The notes beneath the pieces were generated by a model, which was given only the letters and a program-made list of their open reading frames with translations, was not told the origin of the DNA and made no database searches. 64,000 nucleotides of DNA. Origin: Syntrophus sp963665935. Its GTDB lineage: Bacteria; Desulfobacterota; Syntrophia; Syntrophales; Syntrophaceae. Below, one piece after another: positions 34,957 to 44,217 of the stretch (its first letter is position 1; every line of letters begins with the position of its first letter). A program made the translations under genes and the position numbers. Location of the stretch: positions 2,480,001 to 2,544,000 of the forward strand of contig OY762510.1 in NCBI GenBank assembly GCA_963665935.1, read 5' to 3'.

Positions 34957-37050
34957 ATGAGGACTTTTTTTTATCCAGAGAGCATGGTGGTGGTGGGGGC
35001 ATCTCCCCGAAAGAAGAATCTTGGACATCTGATCATTCTGAACAACGTCCGTCTGGGCTGCAAGGTACGTTTGTACGGATTGAGTTCCGAGGAAGGCGAG
35101 ATCGCCGGCATACACGTCTACAAGGATTTTCCAAGCCTTCCGGAAATACCGGATGTCGCCCTCTTCATTACCCCGGCAGCGGCCATTCCTGACCTGCTGG
35201 AGGAATGCGGAAAACGGGGAATCCGCCGTGTAGTGATCGAATCCAGCGGCTTCAGTGAATTTTCCCGGGACGAAAACGATGCCCTGGAAGAAAAAATCCT
35301 GAAAATCGCCGAACGCTACGGCATGCGTTTCGTGGGGCCCAACTGCATCGGGATTGTCAATTATGACCTCAACCTGGTCATGCCTTTTCTCCTTTATAAA
35401 CAGAGTCTGCCCGGAGGCCGCGTGGGCATGATCTCCCAGAGCGGCGGCCTCGGCCACATCTACCTGGAAACCCTGCCGGAAAACGCCGTCCGGCCGGGCA
35501 AGATGGTCAGCGTCGGCAACAAGCTCCAGATCGATGAAACAGATTTTCTCCAGTACTTTCTGGAAGACGAAGCGACGGACATGGTGGTCGTTTATCTCGA
35601 GGGCTTCAAACGGGGCAGGGATTTTTTCCAGACCGCCCTGTCCTCATCCAAGCCCATCATCCTGCAGAAATCCAACCGCAATCCCCTGAGTGCCAGCATC
35701 GCCCGTTCCCATACCGCCGCGCTGTCCGCAAGCGATGACGTGGTCGATGGATTCTGCCGTCAGGCGGCGGTCATCCGGGTGGAAGACGAACAGGAGGCCA
35801 TTTCCGCCGTTAAGATTCTTCAGCAGCCCCTGATGCGGGGCCGAAGGTTAGCCGTTCTCTCCCGTTCTGGAGGTCACGCCGTCATTACTGCAGATGCCTG
35901 TTCCCAGTATGGATTCGATCTCGTTCCCTTTCCCGAAAGTTTCTTTGAACGACTCAATACCCTCTATACGCGGCGGGTCATCGCCCCGCAGAACCCCCTC
36001 GATCTGGGAGAAATATTCGATTACCGGATCTATGCCCGGATTATGGAAGAGGCCCTTAAACTCGATGACGTCGATGGCGTCCTTTTCAATCACGTCTACC
36101 AGTCCCATTACGAGTCCGACATGTCGAAAACCTTCCTGGGAGAGCTGGACTCCCTGGTCCGGAAATACAATAAACCCGCCGCCGTGACTGTCATTACCGA
36201 TGCGGCGGAAACCCTGGAACTCATGAAAAGCTTTCCCGTATACACCAGTCCCCTGGCGGCCGTCAAAGCCCTCAACCTTTCCGCAACCTATGCGGAGCGT
36301 AAGGAACTGCGGGACGCCCGGGGCGAAGGGGCCGCTTATTCCTTTGCCCTGCCGGAACTGCAGGGGCGTCTGGCTGGGTTTATCGAAGAAAAGCGTCATC
36401 CCCTGGCCGATGAATGCATCGACCTGCTGAGGACTGCGGGTCTGAGTTTCGTTCGCAGCATCAAAATAAACTCGATCTCGGATCTGGAGGAGGGTGCGCT
36501 TTCCTTCCCCGTGGCGGTGAAACTTCTTTCGAGTCAGGCGTCCCACAAGTCGGATGTCGGCGGGGTCCGGTTGAACCTGCCGGATCGGGATGCCCTGGCG
36601 CAGGCCCTGTCGGAGATCTGCTCCTCGGTTTCGGAACACGCCCCAGGTGTGTCTGTAGAAGGATTTCTGGTGCAGGAAATGGTTTCCGGAGGCCAGGAAT
36701 TCTTTGTCGGCGGCCGGCAGGATCCGGTTTTCGGACCGGTCGTGGTGGCTGGCCTGGGGGGGATTTTTCTGGAAATCTTCCGGGACTCCGCCGTCCGCAT
36801 TGCCCCGGTGACACCCAATGAAGCCCGGGACATGCTGCGCGGACTCCATGCCTGGCCGATACTCCAGGGACGCCGGGGGCAGGCGCCCCGTGATGTGGAA
36901 GCCCTGACGGATCTGATCTGCCGGGTTGCCGCACTGCTTGTCGATGCCCCCCAGATCGCCGAAATCGACCTGAATCCCGTTTTTGTCCATGCGGCCGGCC
37001 GGGGAATCTCCCTTGCCGATGCCAGGATTCTTATGACACTGAATGATTGA
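34957..37050 (+). CDS. ADP-forming acyl-CoA synthetase (acetate-CoA ligase type)
   Basis: This protein of about 697 residues fuses alpha and beta parts of the NDP-forming acyl-CoA synthetase family. The CoA-binding N terminus is FFYPESMVVVGASP. The phosphohistidine region is ARSHTAALSASDD near residue 260. The ATP-grasp part begins near residue 490, with GGVRLNLPD and FVGGRQDPVFGPVVVAGLGG. It makes ATP from acyl-CoA, ADP and phosphate, releasing acetate or other acids. I chose ATG 34957, with GGAGAA upstream; the frame is open to 34864. A TTGACA near 34870 may be its promoter. Confidence 0.9.
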   Translation: MRTFFYPESMVVVGASPRKKNLGHLIILNNVRLGCKVRLYGLSSEEGEIAGIHVYKDFPSLPEIPDVALFITPAAAIPDLLEECGKRGIRRVVIESSGFSEFSRDENDALEEKILKIAERYGMRFVGPNCIGIVNYDLNLVMPFLLYKQSLPGGRVGMISQSGGLGHIYLETLPENAVRPGKMVSVGNKLQIDETDFLQYFLEDEATDMVVVYLEGFKRGRDFFQTALSSSKPIILQKSNRNPLSASIARSHTAALSASDDVVDGFCRQAAVIRVEDEQEAISAVKILQQPLMRGRRLAVLSRSGGHAVITADACSQYGFDLVPFPESFFERLNTLYTRRVIAPQNPLDLGEIFDYRIYARIMEEALKLDDVDGVLFNHVYQSHYESDMSKTFLGELDSLVRKYNKPAAVTVITDAAETLELMKSFPVYTSPLAAVKALNLSATYAERKELRDARGEGAAYSFALPELQGRLAGFIEEKRHPLADECIDLLRTAGLSFVRSIKINSISDLEEGALSFPVAVKLLSSQASHKSDVGGVRLNLPDRDALAQALSEICSSVSEHAPGVSVEGFLVQEMVSGGQEFFVGGRQDPVFGPVVVAGLGGIFLEIFRDSAVRIAPVTPNEARDMLRGLHAWPILQGRRGQAPRDVEALTDLICRVAALLVDAPQIAEIDLNPVFVHAAGRGISLADARILMTLND

Positions 37051-37078
37051 TAATGGCAGAGAAAGAAGAAAAGAGAAC

Positions 37079-38185
37079 TTAGAGCAGATCTGATAGTTTT
37101 GTCATTTTCAGGACGCTCGCGACAGCCTCCAGGGTCACATCGTAGGACGTCTGCTGCGTTTGAAGCTTGATGGCGGCTTCTTCCGTGCTGCCCACTTCCG
37201 TCTCCGAGATTCTGTTATTGGCGTTTGTCACGAGTTGTTCCAGCCGGTCGCTTTTATACTCCAGTTGCAAATTGCAATTTGCCAGAGAAACCTCTTCAGC
37301 TTCCAGCGTTGAGAATGCCAGCTCAAAAGCATCCCCAAGATCCACTTCGTAATCCGGATCCGTGATGGATTCATTGGTGGCTGTAATCGCCTGGCTCAGG
37401 ACTGACAAGGCGTTGCTGAAAATACTCCCTCCGTTGCTGTTGAGTGTGAGTTTGCTTCCCTCACCGACAATCACCGTCTTCTCCTGATCGTCTCCTTGGT
37501 AGGATGCATAAGCTGCCACGGCGTCGCCCACGCCGTCGGTCGCTGTCACTCGAAAGCTGTAATCTCCATCAAGACCGGAAACGGGAGTCCACGAAACCGT
37601 GTTTGTACCTTTTACACCTGACTGGGAAGGGAGCGTTTGGACCACATTGTCATTGGAATCTAAGATTTCAATCGTCACATTCGAAGCGTCAGCTGCCAGA
37701 TCGAAAACGAGATCCTCCCCAGTCCCAGCCGTGACTGTTGTGTTGAAATCCGCTGAAAAGGGTTGGGTATCGGAAAGGCTGCCACCGTACATGTAACCGG
37801 ACCCGTATTTTGAATTGGCAAGATCCACGACCTGGTCATACAGATCTTCCAGTACATCCAGGTAACCCTCCTTTGTTTTCTGATCCGCTGTTGACAGGTT
37901 GCACATGATCTCCTGCGCTTCCGCTAAAAAACTATTGGCCGTCTCGAGGGTTGAACTGCTCGTTTTGATCCATGTCTTTGCCTGGGTGATGTTCGATTCA
38001 TACTGGCCGTATAGGGATAAAGTTGCACGATCCGACAGGATTTGTCCCGTGGCGGAGGGGTCATCGGAGGGTTTGTTGATCTGCTTGCCGGAGGCGACGA
38101 TGTTCGATATGTCGTTGAGCTTATCCATCTGTTGCTCCGTCCAGTGGATCATGTTGTTCACCATCATGCTGCGGGTGATTCTCAT
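37079..38185 (-). CDS. flgL: flagellar hook-associated protein FlgL with Ig-like insert
   Basis: This 368-residue protein has the N-terminal flagellin-like coil (MRITRSMMVNNMIHWTEQ) and the C-terminal coil (VASVLKMTKLSDLL) of FlgL/HAP3. The middle, about residues 165-225, is an Ig-like insert (NTVSWTPVSGLDGDYSFR) that looks like the FlgD Ig-type domain. FlgL joins the hook to the flagellin filament. It is the last gene of the leftward flg operon. A GGGAGGAAG site precedes the ATG. Confidence 0.92.
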   Translation of the reverse strand: MRITRSMMVNNMIHWTEQQMDKLNDISNIVASGKQINKPSDDPSATGQILSDRATLSLYGQYESNITQAKTWIKTSSSTLETANSFLAEAQEIMCNLSTADQKTKEGYLDVLEDLYDQVVDLANSKYGSGYMYGGSLSDTQPFSADFNTTVTAGTGEDLVFDLAADASNVTIEILDSNDNVVQTLPSQSGVKGTNTVSWTPVSGLDGDYSFRVTATDGVGDAVAAYASYQGDDQEKTVIVGEGSKLTLNSNGGSIFSNALSVLSQAITATNESITDPDYEVDLGDAFELAFSTLEAEEVSLANCNLQLEYKSDRLEQLVTNANNRISETEVGSTEEAAIKLQTQQTSYDVTLEAVASVLKMTKLSDLL

Positions 38186-38287
38186 GACTTCCTCCCGTCT
38201 ATTTTAAGCACATTTCCTCCAGTTTTCGGATGTACATCAGTCGTTCCCATTGCTTTGGTTCTCTTAGCGATTGAAAGGTCGTCCATA

Positions 38288-39661
38288 TCAATCCATCGTG
38301 GCGATGAGCGTTTGCATCATTTCGTCAAAGACGGTCATAAGCTTCGCCGCCGCGTCATAAGCATTCTGATACAGGACAAGCTTGGCCATTTCTTCATCTA
38401 CGGATACCCCGGAAACAGACAGGCATTGATTCGTATAGAACGTCTGGGCATTCGACAAACTTTCATTATTTGTATCGGCGGATTGGACCGCTGAACCAAT
38501 TTTGCTCACCATGGCATTGTAGTAATCGCTGAAAGTTGATGTTCCGTTCATCAGAAAGCTGGTTTGAAGTTCCGCAATGGCTTCGGCATTCGAACCGTCA
38601 CCGGTGCCGCCGCCTGTCGATGCCGCAGCGATCTTTCCCGGATCATCCATGATAGCCGTACTAAACTTCATGTCTCCCGCACCGGTACCGGAGAAAAAGG
38701 TATCGCCGATAACACCGTATAGGTCATACCCCTTTTCATGGATCGTATTGACCTGATCCATGATATTTACCGCCAATTCGTCCAGCTGATCCTGATACGA
38801 GGCAAGTTCCTCCCGGACCTCCAGATAACCCCCCAACGCTCCGCTCGATATGGATTCGTTGATCACGGCCGAGTTCCCTTCACTGTCCACCCAGGTGACA
38901 TCCAGAAGACCCGTTGTCGTATTTTTTTCGGTGGCCAAAGTCCAGGTTGTGGTCCCTGAAACAAGGGGCTTTCCGTTTGCGAGCTGAATATTGATCTGTC
39001 CGGCATCATTCTTGGAAATGTTGATGTCTACAAGGGAAGACAGATCCTGCACCAGGGAGTCCAGATTGTCTCTTGCCGTGTTGGCGTTCAGTCCGTCAGC
39101 TTCCATCCCAACGATTTTCTGATTGGTGTCCGAGATCTGCTGTACCAGTTCATTGATTTTTCCCACTGTTTCATTGATGCCATCATCAATTTTCTCAGAT
39201 ATTCCAGATAGCTCTGAGCTTGCGTTATTGAAGGTGTCCGCAAGGGTATCGGAAGCAGACGCAAGAACGGAACGTGCCGTTGAACTTGAAGGATCATTGA
39301 CCACGCTTTGCCAGGCGTTCCAGAAGTCACTCATGGCCGTGGAAAGACCGGTATCCCCTGAATCCGTGAATACCTGTTCGATGGCTGTGAATGTCTCCAA
39401 TTCTACGTTTGATTTTCCGAGATCCTGATTGGCTTTGTGAAGCTGCGCTGTCAGAAAGGAATCGTATGCCCGTTTGATGGTTGAAACATCTACGCCATAT
39501 CCGCTTCCATCTCCGGAGAGTTTCTCCGTGATGACGGCTGTCTGTCTCGAGTAACCGGCAGATTCGGCATTGGCGATATTCGTACTCGTCACATCGATTG
39601 CCGTGGAATAGGTATTCAAGGCGCTCAAGACAGAATAGATCGATCCCGATATCGAGTTCAT
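38288..39661 (-). CDS. flgK: flagellar hook-associated protein FlgK
   Basis: This 457-residue protein has the FlgK N terminus (YSVLSALNTYSTAIDVTSTNI, then NAESAGYSRQ) and C-terminal VSVDEEMAKLVLYQNAYDAA. FlgK (HAP1) joins hook and FlgL. It is somewhat shorter than many FlgK proteins, with a reduced middle. It lies between flgE and flgL in one operon. Confidence 0.95.
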   Translation of the reverse strand: MNSISGSIYSVLSALNTYSTAIDVTSTNIANAESAGYSRQTAVITEKLSGDGSGYGVDVSTIKRAYDSFLTAQLHKANQDLGKSNVELETFTAIEQVFTDSGDTGLSTAMSDFWNAWQSVVNDPSSSTARSVLASASDTLADTFNNASSELSGISEKIDDGINETVGKINELVQQISDTNQKIVGMEADGLNANTARDNLDSLVQDLSSLVDINISKNDAGQINIQLANGKPLVSGTTTWTLATEKNTTTGLLDVTWVDSEGNSAVINESISSGALGGYLEVREELASYQDQLDELAVNIMDQVNTIHEKGYDLYGVIGDTFFSGTGAGDMKFSTAIMDDPGKIAAASTGGGTGDGSNAEAIAELQTSFLMNGTSTFSDYYNAMVSKIGSAVQSADTNNESLSNAQTFYTNQCLSVSGVSVDEEMAKLVLYQNAYDAAAKLMTVFDEMMQTLIATMD

Positions 39662-39713
39662 AGGTCATCTTCCTTTTTTATTTTTCAGCATTTCCCCTAT
39701 CCATCAGTTTCGG

Positions 39714-40901
39714 TTAGGTCATATTCACGGTGGTCTGCATGATTTCACTTTCTGCCGTCATCAGTTTTGCGCAAGCCTCGTAGGCCCGTTGTGCGATAAC
39801 CAGGTCGGCCATCTCTCCCGCCATGTCGACATTGGAAACTTCAAGAGCTCCAGCCGTAACACTTCCGTAATCTTCTGTTCCTGCTGCACCAACGACAGCC
39901 GCTCCTGAAGAACCAGTCGCCACGTAAAGGCTGTCATCCACCTTGTCCAGGCCATCATTGTTGGAAAATTGGGCAAGGGCAACCTGGTACAAGTCCCGGA
40001 TCTCGCCGTTGGAATAGGTTCCAGTGATGATGCCGTCATCGCCTACGGAAATCTTAGCCAGAGTCCCCGTGGCGTTTCCATCCTGCGACGAGGCCGAAAG
40101 TGCGGAGTCGGAGGCATATTGCGTCAGATCGGTCGCCGCGATGTCCCAGGTGATCGCCTGTGGAGTAAGTGCCCCGTTGGTCAAGGCTAAATTGATGGTT
40201 TTCGTGCTGGCCGCTAAATTACCACTTGTATCGAAAGTGATTGTCCCAGTCGAGGCCGTCGTTCCTGTTCCAGCCGGGATGCTGGCCGTCCATGTCCATT
40301 CATTGGCCGTGGCGTTTTTAGTAAAGTTTATCTCCAGGGGAATTTCATTTCCCAGGGAATCATAGACAGAAACTGTCGTTGAAAAATCCTCGCCGGTTTC
40401 GGTCCCGGAATTGAGGTTGAGCTTCGTCGTAATTTCTGAAGTGACTGTCGGCAAGATAGGGTCGGTGGAGAGTTGAATATTGCCCAAGCTTCCAAGGGTG
40501 CCGTCTTCATTGATGGCATATCCCTGGACGGCCATCCCGTAATCATTGATCAGGAGACCATCCTCGTCATATTTAAAACTGCCGTCTCTGGTGTAATATG
40601 TCCCGTACTCATTAGTCGTGATGAAAAATCCCTCTCCGGAAATCGCAAGATCATTGGTATTGCCGGTTTCGGTAAGATCCCCCTGCTCCCAGCAGGTTGC
40701 ACTTCCCATTATTTGCACACCCTTCCCGGCAACAACGGATGAGGCGGAATTCAGCGACATGGTATTCGTCAGGACTTCTTCGAAAGAAATGCTGTTGGAC
40801 TTGTATGCCGTTGTTTCCACATTCGCCATATTGTTGCTGATTTGTTCTATCTGGGAATGAAAGGCATTTAATCCCGAAAGCGTCGTGTAAAATGAACTCA
40901 T
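39714..40901 (-). CDS. flgE: flagellar hook protein FlgE
   Basis: This 395-residue protein begins MSSFYTTLSGLNAFHSQIEQ, followed by the rod/hook NNMANVETTAYKSNSISF motif, and ends with the flagellar C-terminal helix (DMAGEMADLVIAQRAYEACA). It is the structural subunit of the hook. The start is 64 bp after the flgD stop. Confidence 0.95.
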   Translation of the reverse strand: MSSFYTTLSGLNAFHSQIEQISNNMANVETTAYKSNSISFEEVLTNTMSLNSASSVVAGKGVQIMGSATCWEQGDLTETGNTNDLAISGEGFFITTNEYGTYYTRDGSFKYDEDGLLINDYGMAVQGYAINEDGTLGSLGNIQLSTDPILPTVTSEITTKLNLNSGTETGEDFSTTVSVYDSLGNEIPLEINFTKNATANEWTWTASIPAGTGTTASTGTITFDTSGNLAASTKTINLALTNGALTPQAITWDIAATDLTQYASDSALSASSQDGNATGTLAKISVGDDGIITGTYSNGEIRDLYQVALAQFSNNDGLDKVDDSLYVATGSSGAAVVGAAGTEDYGSVTAGALEVSNVDMAGEMADLVIAQRAYEACAKLMTAESEIMQTTVNMT

Positions 40902-40965
40902 GGTTTTTCTCCTTCTTAAACTAACTAAAAAGATTGATCTATTGGGAACTGATAGCCTGTGTAGG

Positions 40966-41376
40966 CTATGATGAAACCCCTGTTATGGAACTTAGAGCAA
41001 CTTGATCCCCGTCTTTCGTCACCAGGTAGGGGACGCTGTCTTTGTAGACGACTCCGGTAACCAGGGATGTTTTTTCCGTAGAGGTCCCATCGGAATTTGT
41101 TTCACCGGCATAGGATATCGTTTTTCCCAGATAATCAACGGCCTGTGTATGGCTGAGGGTTTGCAGATAATCGTTGGTCTTGTTCAATTGCGACACTTGA
41201 GTAAGAGTGGCGAACTGGGAAGCCATCTCGCTGGTGCTGACCGGATCCATCGGGTCCTGGTTCTGAAGTTCGGTCAGAAGAAGATTCATAAAATCCTTTG
41301 TCTCCATGTTGTAAGCATTGGAATTGGTGACGGTTGTCGTTGATGAATCCGATGAGCTGACGGCACTCGTAATCAT
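40966..41376 (-). CDS. flgD: short hook-capping protein FlgD
   Basis: This 136-residue protein has the FlgD N-terminal signature FMNLLLTELQNQDPMDPVST and EMASQFATLTQVSQLNKT. Typical FlgD proteins have about 220 residues with tudor and Ig-like domains; this one stops after a partial tudor-like part, so the Ig domain is absent. The start is ATG 41376, with AGGAGGG upstream; a longer frame to 41481 is not supported. Hook capping needs FlgD, so it is probably functional in short form. Confidence 0.9.
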   Translation of the reverse strand: MITSAVSSSDSSTTTVTNSNAYNMETKDFMNLLLTELQNQDPMDPVSTSEMASQFATLTQVSQLNKTNDYLQTLSHTQAVDYLGKTISYAGETNSDGTSTEKTSLVTGVVYKDSVPYLVTKDGDQVALSSITGVSS

Positions 41377-41421
41377 TTTTTCCCTCCTGTCTTTCCTTAA
41401 ACCTGTTCTGAGGGTGCTTTG

Positions 41422-41437
41422 AGCAAAAGGAATGCCA
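41422..41437 (-). promoter_or_regulatory. sigma-54 promoter of the flgD operon
   Basis: On the minus strand the sequence is TGGCAT-TCCTT-TTGCT, matching the TGGCAC-N5-TTGCA -24/-12 pattern with correct spacing. It ends 45 bp before the flgD start codon. Sigma-54 control of hook genes is common. Confidence 0.8.
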
Positions 41438-41690
41438 AAACAAATTTCAGGTCCGGGAAGGAATCGCAGATATGCTTTCAAGGCAAGTTAAACAGGACAG
41501 GGACCGCAGTAACGTCTTCTGGAAAGTATGAAATTCACTGTGAAATTGCACTTTTCAGTGAATCATGTCCTCATATTCTTCAACTTAAAACCCGGAATCA
41601 CCTGGAGATGAGGCACGCCTACCGGCAATGGGCAAAATATTCCTCTAAGGGCACATTTTTCCCTTAACGGATTAACTTTATAAACAGGAA

Positions 41691-42899
41691 TTATACGATA
41701 AGTGACAAACGGTTATATTGATCCGCCGATGTATCCATGGAGTTTCCATAGATGTCGGTGCCTTGAAACTTGAACACCAGATGGGAAAGGTCGATGGTGC
41801 CATTGGCGGAAGCGTTCTGGCTGATCTTGAAGCTAACCTTGGCGGACAGCGTCTCGGAATCATAAATGACGTTGATCGGCATTGCCGACAGGCTGATTTC
41901 CGTTGAGCTAACTTTCTTCCCCCAGTTGTAGTAACCACCGGTCGTGTAACTGGTGGATCGGCTGATGTTCCAGTTAAGAATGTTCTGGACGGAGGCCGTG
42001 TCCATCTCCTTATCAAAAGCAAAGGTCATGGTATAATTTTTACTGGCGCCGGCTTCTGCGAGAGAGGTATCGAGAGTGGACACCTTGGTGCCCGGTCCGG
42101 AGGCGAGGTTGAGATTGGCAAGATAGGCCGCGATAAATCTTGGTGCGGAATTCTCGTCGATTGTGTACTGCAGGTTCGAATAGGACTCCGAATCTGTCCC
42201 TTCTTCCTCGGCAAGGAAGTCAAGCTCCGTCTGCGCCTTGTCGATCTGTTCCGTATCAGCATAGAGCATCCCCAGTTCATAATGGGCACTGGCGAAATCC
42301 TCTTCGATAGCCAAAGCCTTGTTCAGCTGTATCTCCGCGTCCTTGTACTTGCCCGCCTCGCGGTAGGTCTGTCCTAGGGCGTAATAGCTGGCGGACTCAT
42401 TCGGAGACATCTGAATAACCTTCTTAAATTGCTCTTCCGCCTTATCATACTGTTCCAGGGTCAGATATGCCTGACCAAGGGAGTAATATATTTCACTGTC
42501 TGATGTGTTTTTGCTGACGGCGGCTTTGTACTGCTCCAAGGCCTCGTCGTATTGGCCATCGGCAAAGAGCAGATTCCCAAGGCTCGTATTAAAACCGTCT
42601 TCAGTAGGGAATAAGCCGATCGCCTGACGATAGGTCCTCATCGCCTCTTCGGTATCCCCGTTGCCCTCAAGGGCGCTTCCCAGGTAATCAAAGGCATCGA
42701 GAGCATTGTCTGAATAGGGATCAAAGGAAATGGCGAGCTTGAATTCCTTGATGGCTTTCTCATAATCGCCGTCTGAATACGCGTCGATGCCGCGGGACAG
42801 GGCCTGTCCGGAGACATATTCGATCATCGACGATGTCGGCGTTGTGGATGAAAAAAGAATATCGGCAGTGGTCTGTTCGGCAGCGGTTTGTATTTCCAT
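41691..42899 (-). CDS. TPR-repeat protein beside flagellar genes
   Basis: This protein of about 402 residues has six tetratricopeptide repeats (about residues 35-245), recognisable by the A-x-A and Y-x-LG pattern, and a beta-rich C-terminal domain (about 275-402) that looks Ig-like, ending FQGTDIYGNSMDTS. I chose ATG 42899, because the GTG at 42929 lacks a ribosome-binding site. It is transcribed like the flg operon but from its own start. It may scaffold a flagellar or surface assembly; the role is unknown. Confidence 0.75.
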   Translation of the reverse strand: MEIQTAAEQTTADILFSSTTPTSSMIEYVSGQALSRGIDAYSDGDYEKAIKEFKLAISFDPYSDNALDAFDYLGSALEGNGDTEEAMRTYRQAIGLFPTEDGFNTSLGNLLFADGQYDEALEQYKAAVSKNTSDSEIYYSLGQAYLTLEQYDKAEEQFKKVIQMSPNESASYYALGQTYREAGKYKDAEIQLNKALAIEEDFASAHYELGMLYADTEQIDKAQTELDFLAEEEGTDSESYSNLQYTIDENSAPRFIAAYLANLNLASGPGTKVSTLDTSLAEAGASKNYTMTFAFDKEMDTASVQNILNWNISRSTSYTTGGYYNWGKKVSSTEISLSAMPINVIYDSETLSAKVSFKISQNASANGTIDLSHLVFKFQGTDIYGNSMDTSADQYNRLSLIV

Positions 42900-42943
42900 G
42901 CTGACAATATCGGAAAAATTTCGGCACACTTGAGAAAAATCAG

Positions 42944-42959
42944 TGGCATTAATATTGCT
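42944..42959 (+). promoter_or_regulatory. sigma-54 promoter of the glycan operon
   Basis: TGGCAT-TAATA-TTGCT on the plus strand has the same -24/-12 hexamers and spacing as the flgD promoter. It lies 119 bp before the rfbG start. It would put the glycan genes under flagellar-type control. Confidence 0.75.
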
Positions 42960-43077
42960 AAATTTCGGTGAAAGCTTAAGTGATATTTTTCACAGATAGG
43001 GGTGCGAACCCGAGGTTCCGGGCAAGCGGTTTAACTTGAGTCTTCTTATCAACCAATATAATCGGGGAAACGAAGCA

Positions 43078-44217
43078 TTGTTCGATAATATCTACCAAAA
43101 CAAAACCGTACTGATCACCGGTCATACAGGCTTCAAGGGATCATGGCTGGCGCTCTGGCTCAAAGAACTGGGCGCCAACGTCATCGGCTATTCGCTTGCT
43201 CCTCCCAGCCAGCCCAACAATTTTGAGGTGACGAATCTCCGGGAGAAAATGACGGATGTTCAGGGCGATATCCGCGATCTCGACGGCTTGTTGGAAACGT
43301 TCACGAGATATCAGCCGGAATTTGTCTTTCACCTCGCCGCCCAGCCGATTGTCCGCTGCTCCTACAATGAACCGAAGATGACCTTTGACACGAATGTCGG
43401 TGGGACGGTCAACATTTTTGAGGCCGTTCGCAGAACCTCCAGCGTCAAAGTTTTGGTCAATGTGACCAGCGACAAATGCTATGAAAACAGGGAGCGGGTC
43501 TGGGGGTACCGGGAAAACGATCCCTTGGGCGGCCATGACCCCTACAGCGCTTCTAAAGCTTGTGCGGAACTTGTTTTTAATGCCTATTTGAAATCGTATT
43601 TTTCTCAAAGCGTTGTCCATGGCAGGACGATCGGCGCCGCCTCCGTGCGTGCAGGCAACGTGATCGGAGGCGGGGATTGGGGGGCGGACCGTCTGGTTCC
43701 CGACTGTATTCGTTCCCTGAGCCGTCATCGACCCATCTTTCTCCGCAACCCTCGTTCCGTCAGACCGTGGCAGCACGTCCTGGAAGCCTTGGGTGGCTAT
43801 CTCCTTCTTGGCGCCCATCTTTCGCAGAATCCTGAAAAATATTCCGGCGCCTGGAATTTTGGTCCCGACGACGACAGTCATCTGACCGTTCTCGCTTTGA
43901 CGGACCTTCTGATTAAATACTGGGGAGAGGGCGCCCGGCTGGATATCTCCGATTCCCAGTCGCCGCATGAGACGAAGCTTCTCAAACTGAATTGCGACAA
44001 AGCCCATGCTGGACTCAACTGGCACAACGTTCTTACCATCGGTGAATGCCTGCAGATGACGGCTCAATGGTATCAGAAATATTACCGGGAAAGTCAGGGC
44101 CGCGATCTTTCAAACCTTTGCATCGAACAGATCCGTGACTACATGGATCTGGCCGAAGGGAGGCTTCTGGACCTGGGCGTTAAAATTGCCACCCCGAAGG
44201 CGGTAGTGTGCTCATGA
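43078..44217 (+). CDS. rfbG: CDP-glucose 4,6-dehydratase
   Basis: This short-chain dehydrogenase of about 379 residues has NAD motif TGHTGFKGSWL near residue 13, catalytic YSASK (DPYSASKACAEL) near residue 157, and the RfbG-type motif RAGNVIGGGDWGADRLVPD. It converts CDP-glucose to CDP-4-keto-6-deoxyglucose. I chose TTG 43078 with GGGGA upstream because the protein then starts where RfbG homologues do; the frame is open to TTG 43036. It overlaps rfbH by 10 bp. Confidence 0.92.
   Translation: MFDNIYQNKTVLITGHTGFKGSWLALWLKELGANVIGYSLAPPSQPNNFEVTNLREKMTDVQGDIRDLDGLLETFTRYQPEFVFHLAAQPIVRCSYNEPKMTFDTNVGGTVNIFEAVRRTSSVKVLVNVTSDKCYENRERVWGYRENDPLGGHDPYSASKACAELVFNAYLKSYFSQSVVHGRTIGAASVRAGNVIGGGDWGADRLVPDCIRSLSRHRPIFLRNPRSVRPWQHVLEALGGYLLLGAHLSQNPEKYSGAWNFGPDDDSHLTVLALTDLLIKYWGEGARLDISDSQSPHETKLLKLNCDKAHAGLNWHNVLTIGECLQMTAQWYQKYYRESQGRDLSNLCIEQIRDYMDLAEGRLLDLGVKIATPKAVVCS

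Noticed and set aside
35848..36990. 380-residue minus-strand open frame
   Set aside because: Shadow of the ADP-forming acyl-CoA synthetase in GC-rich DNA.
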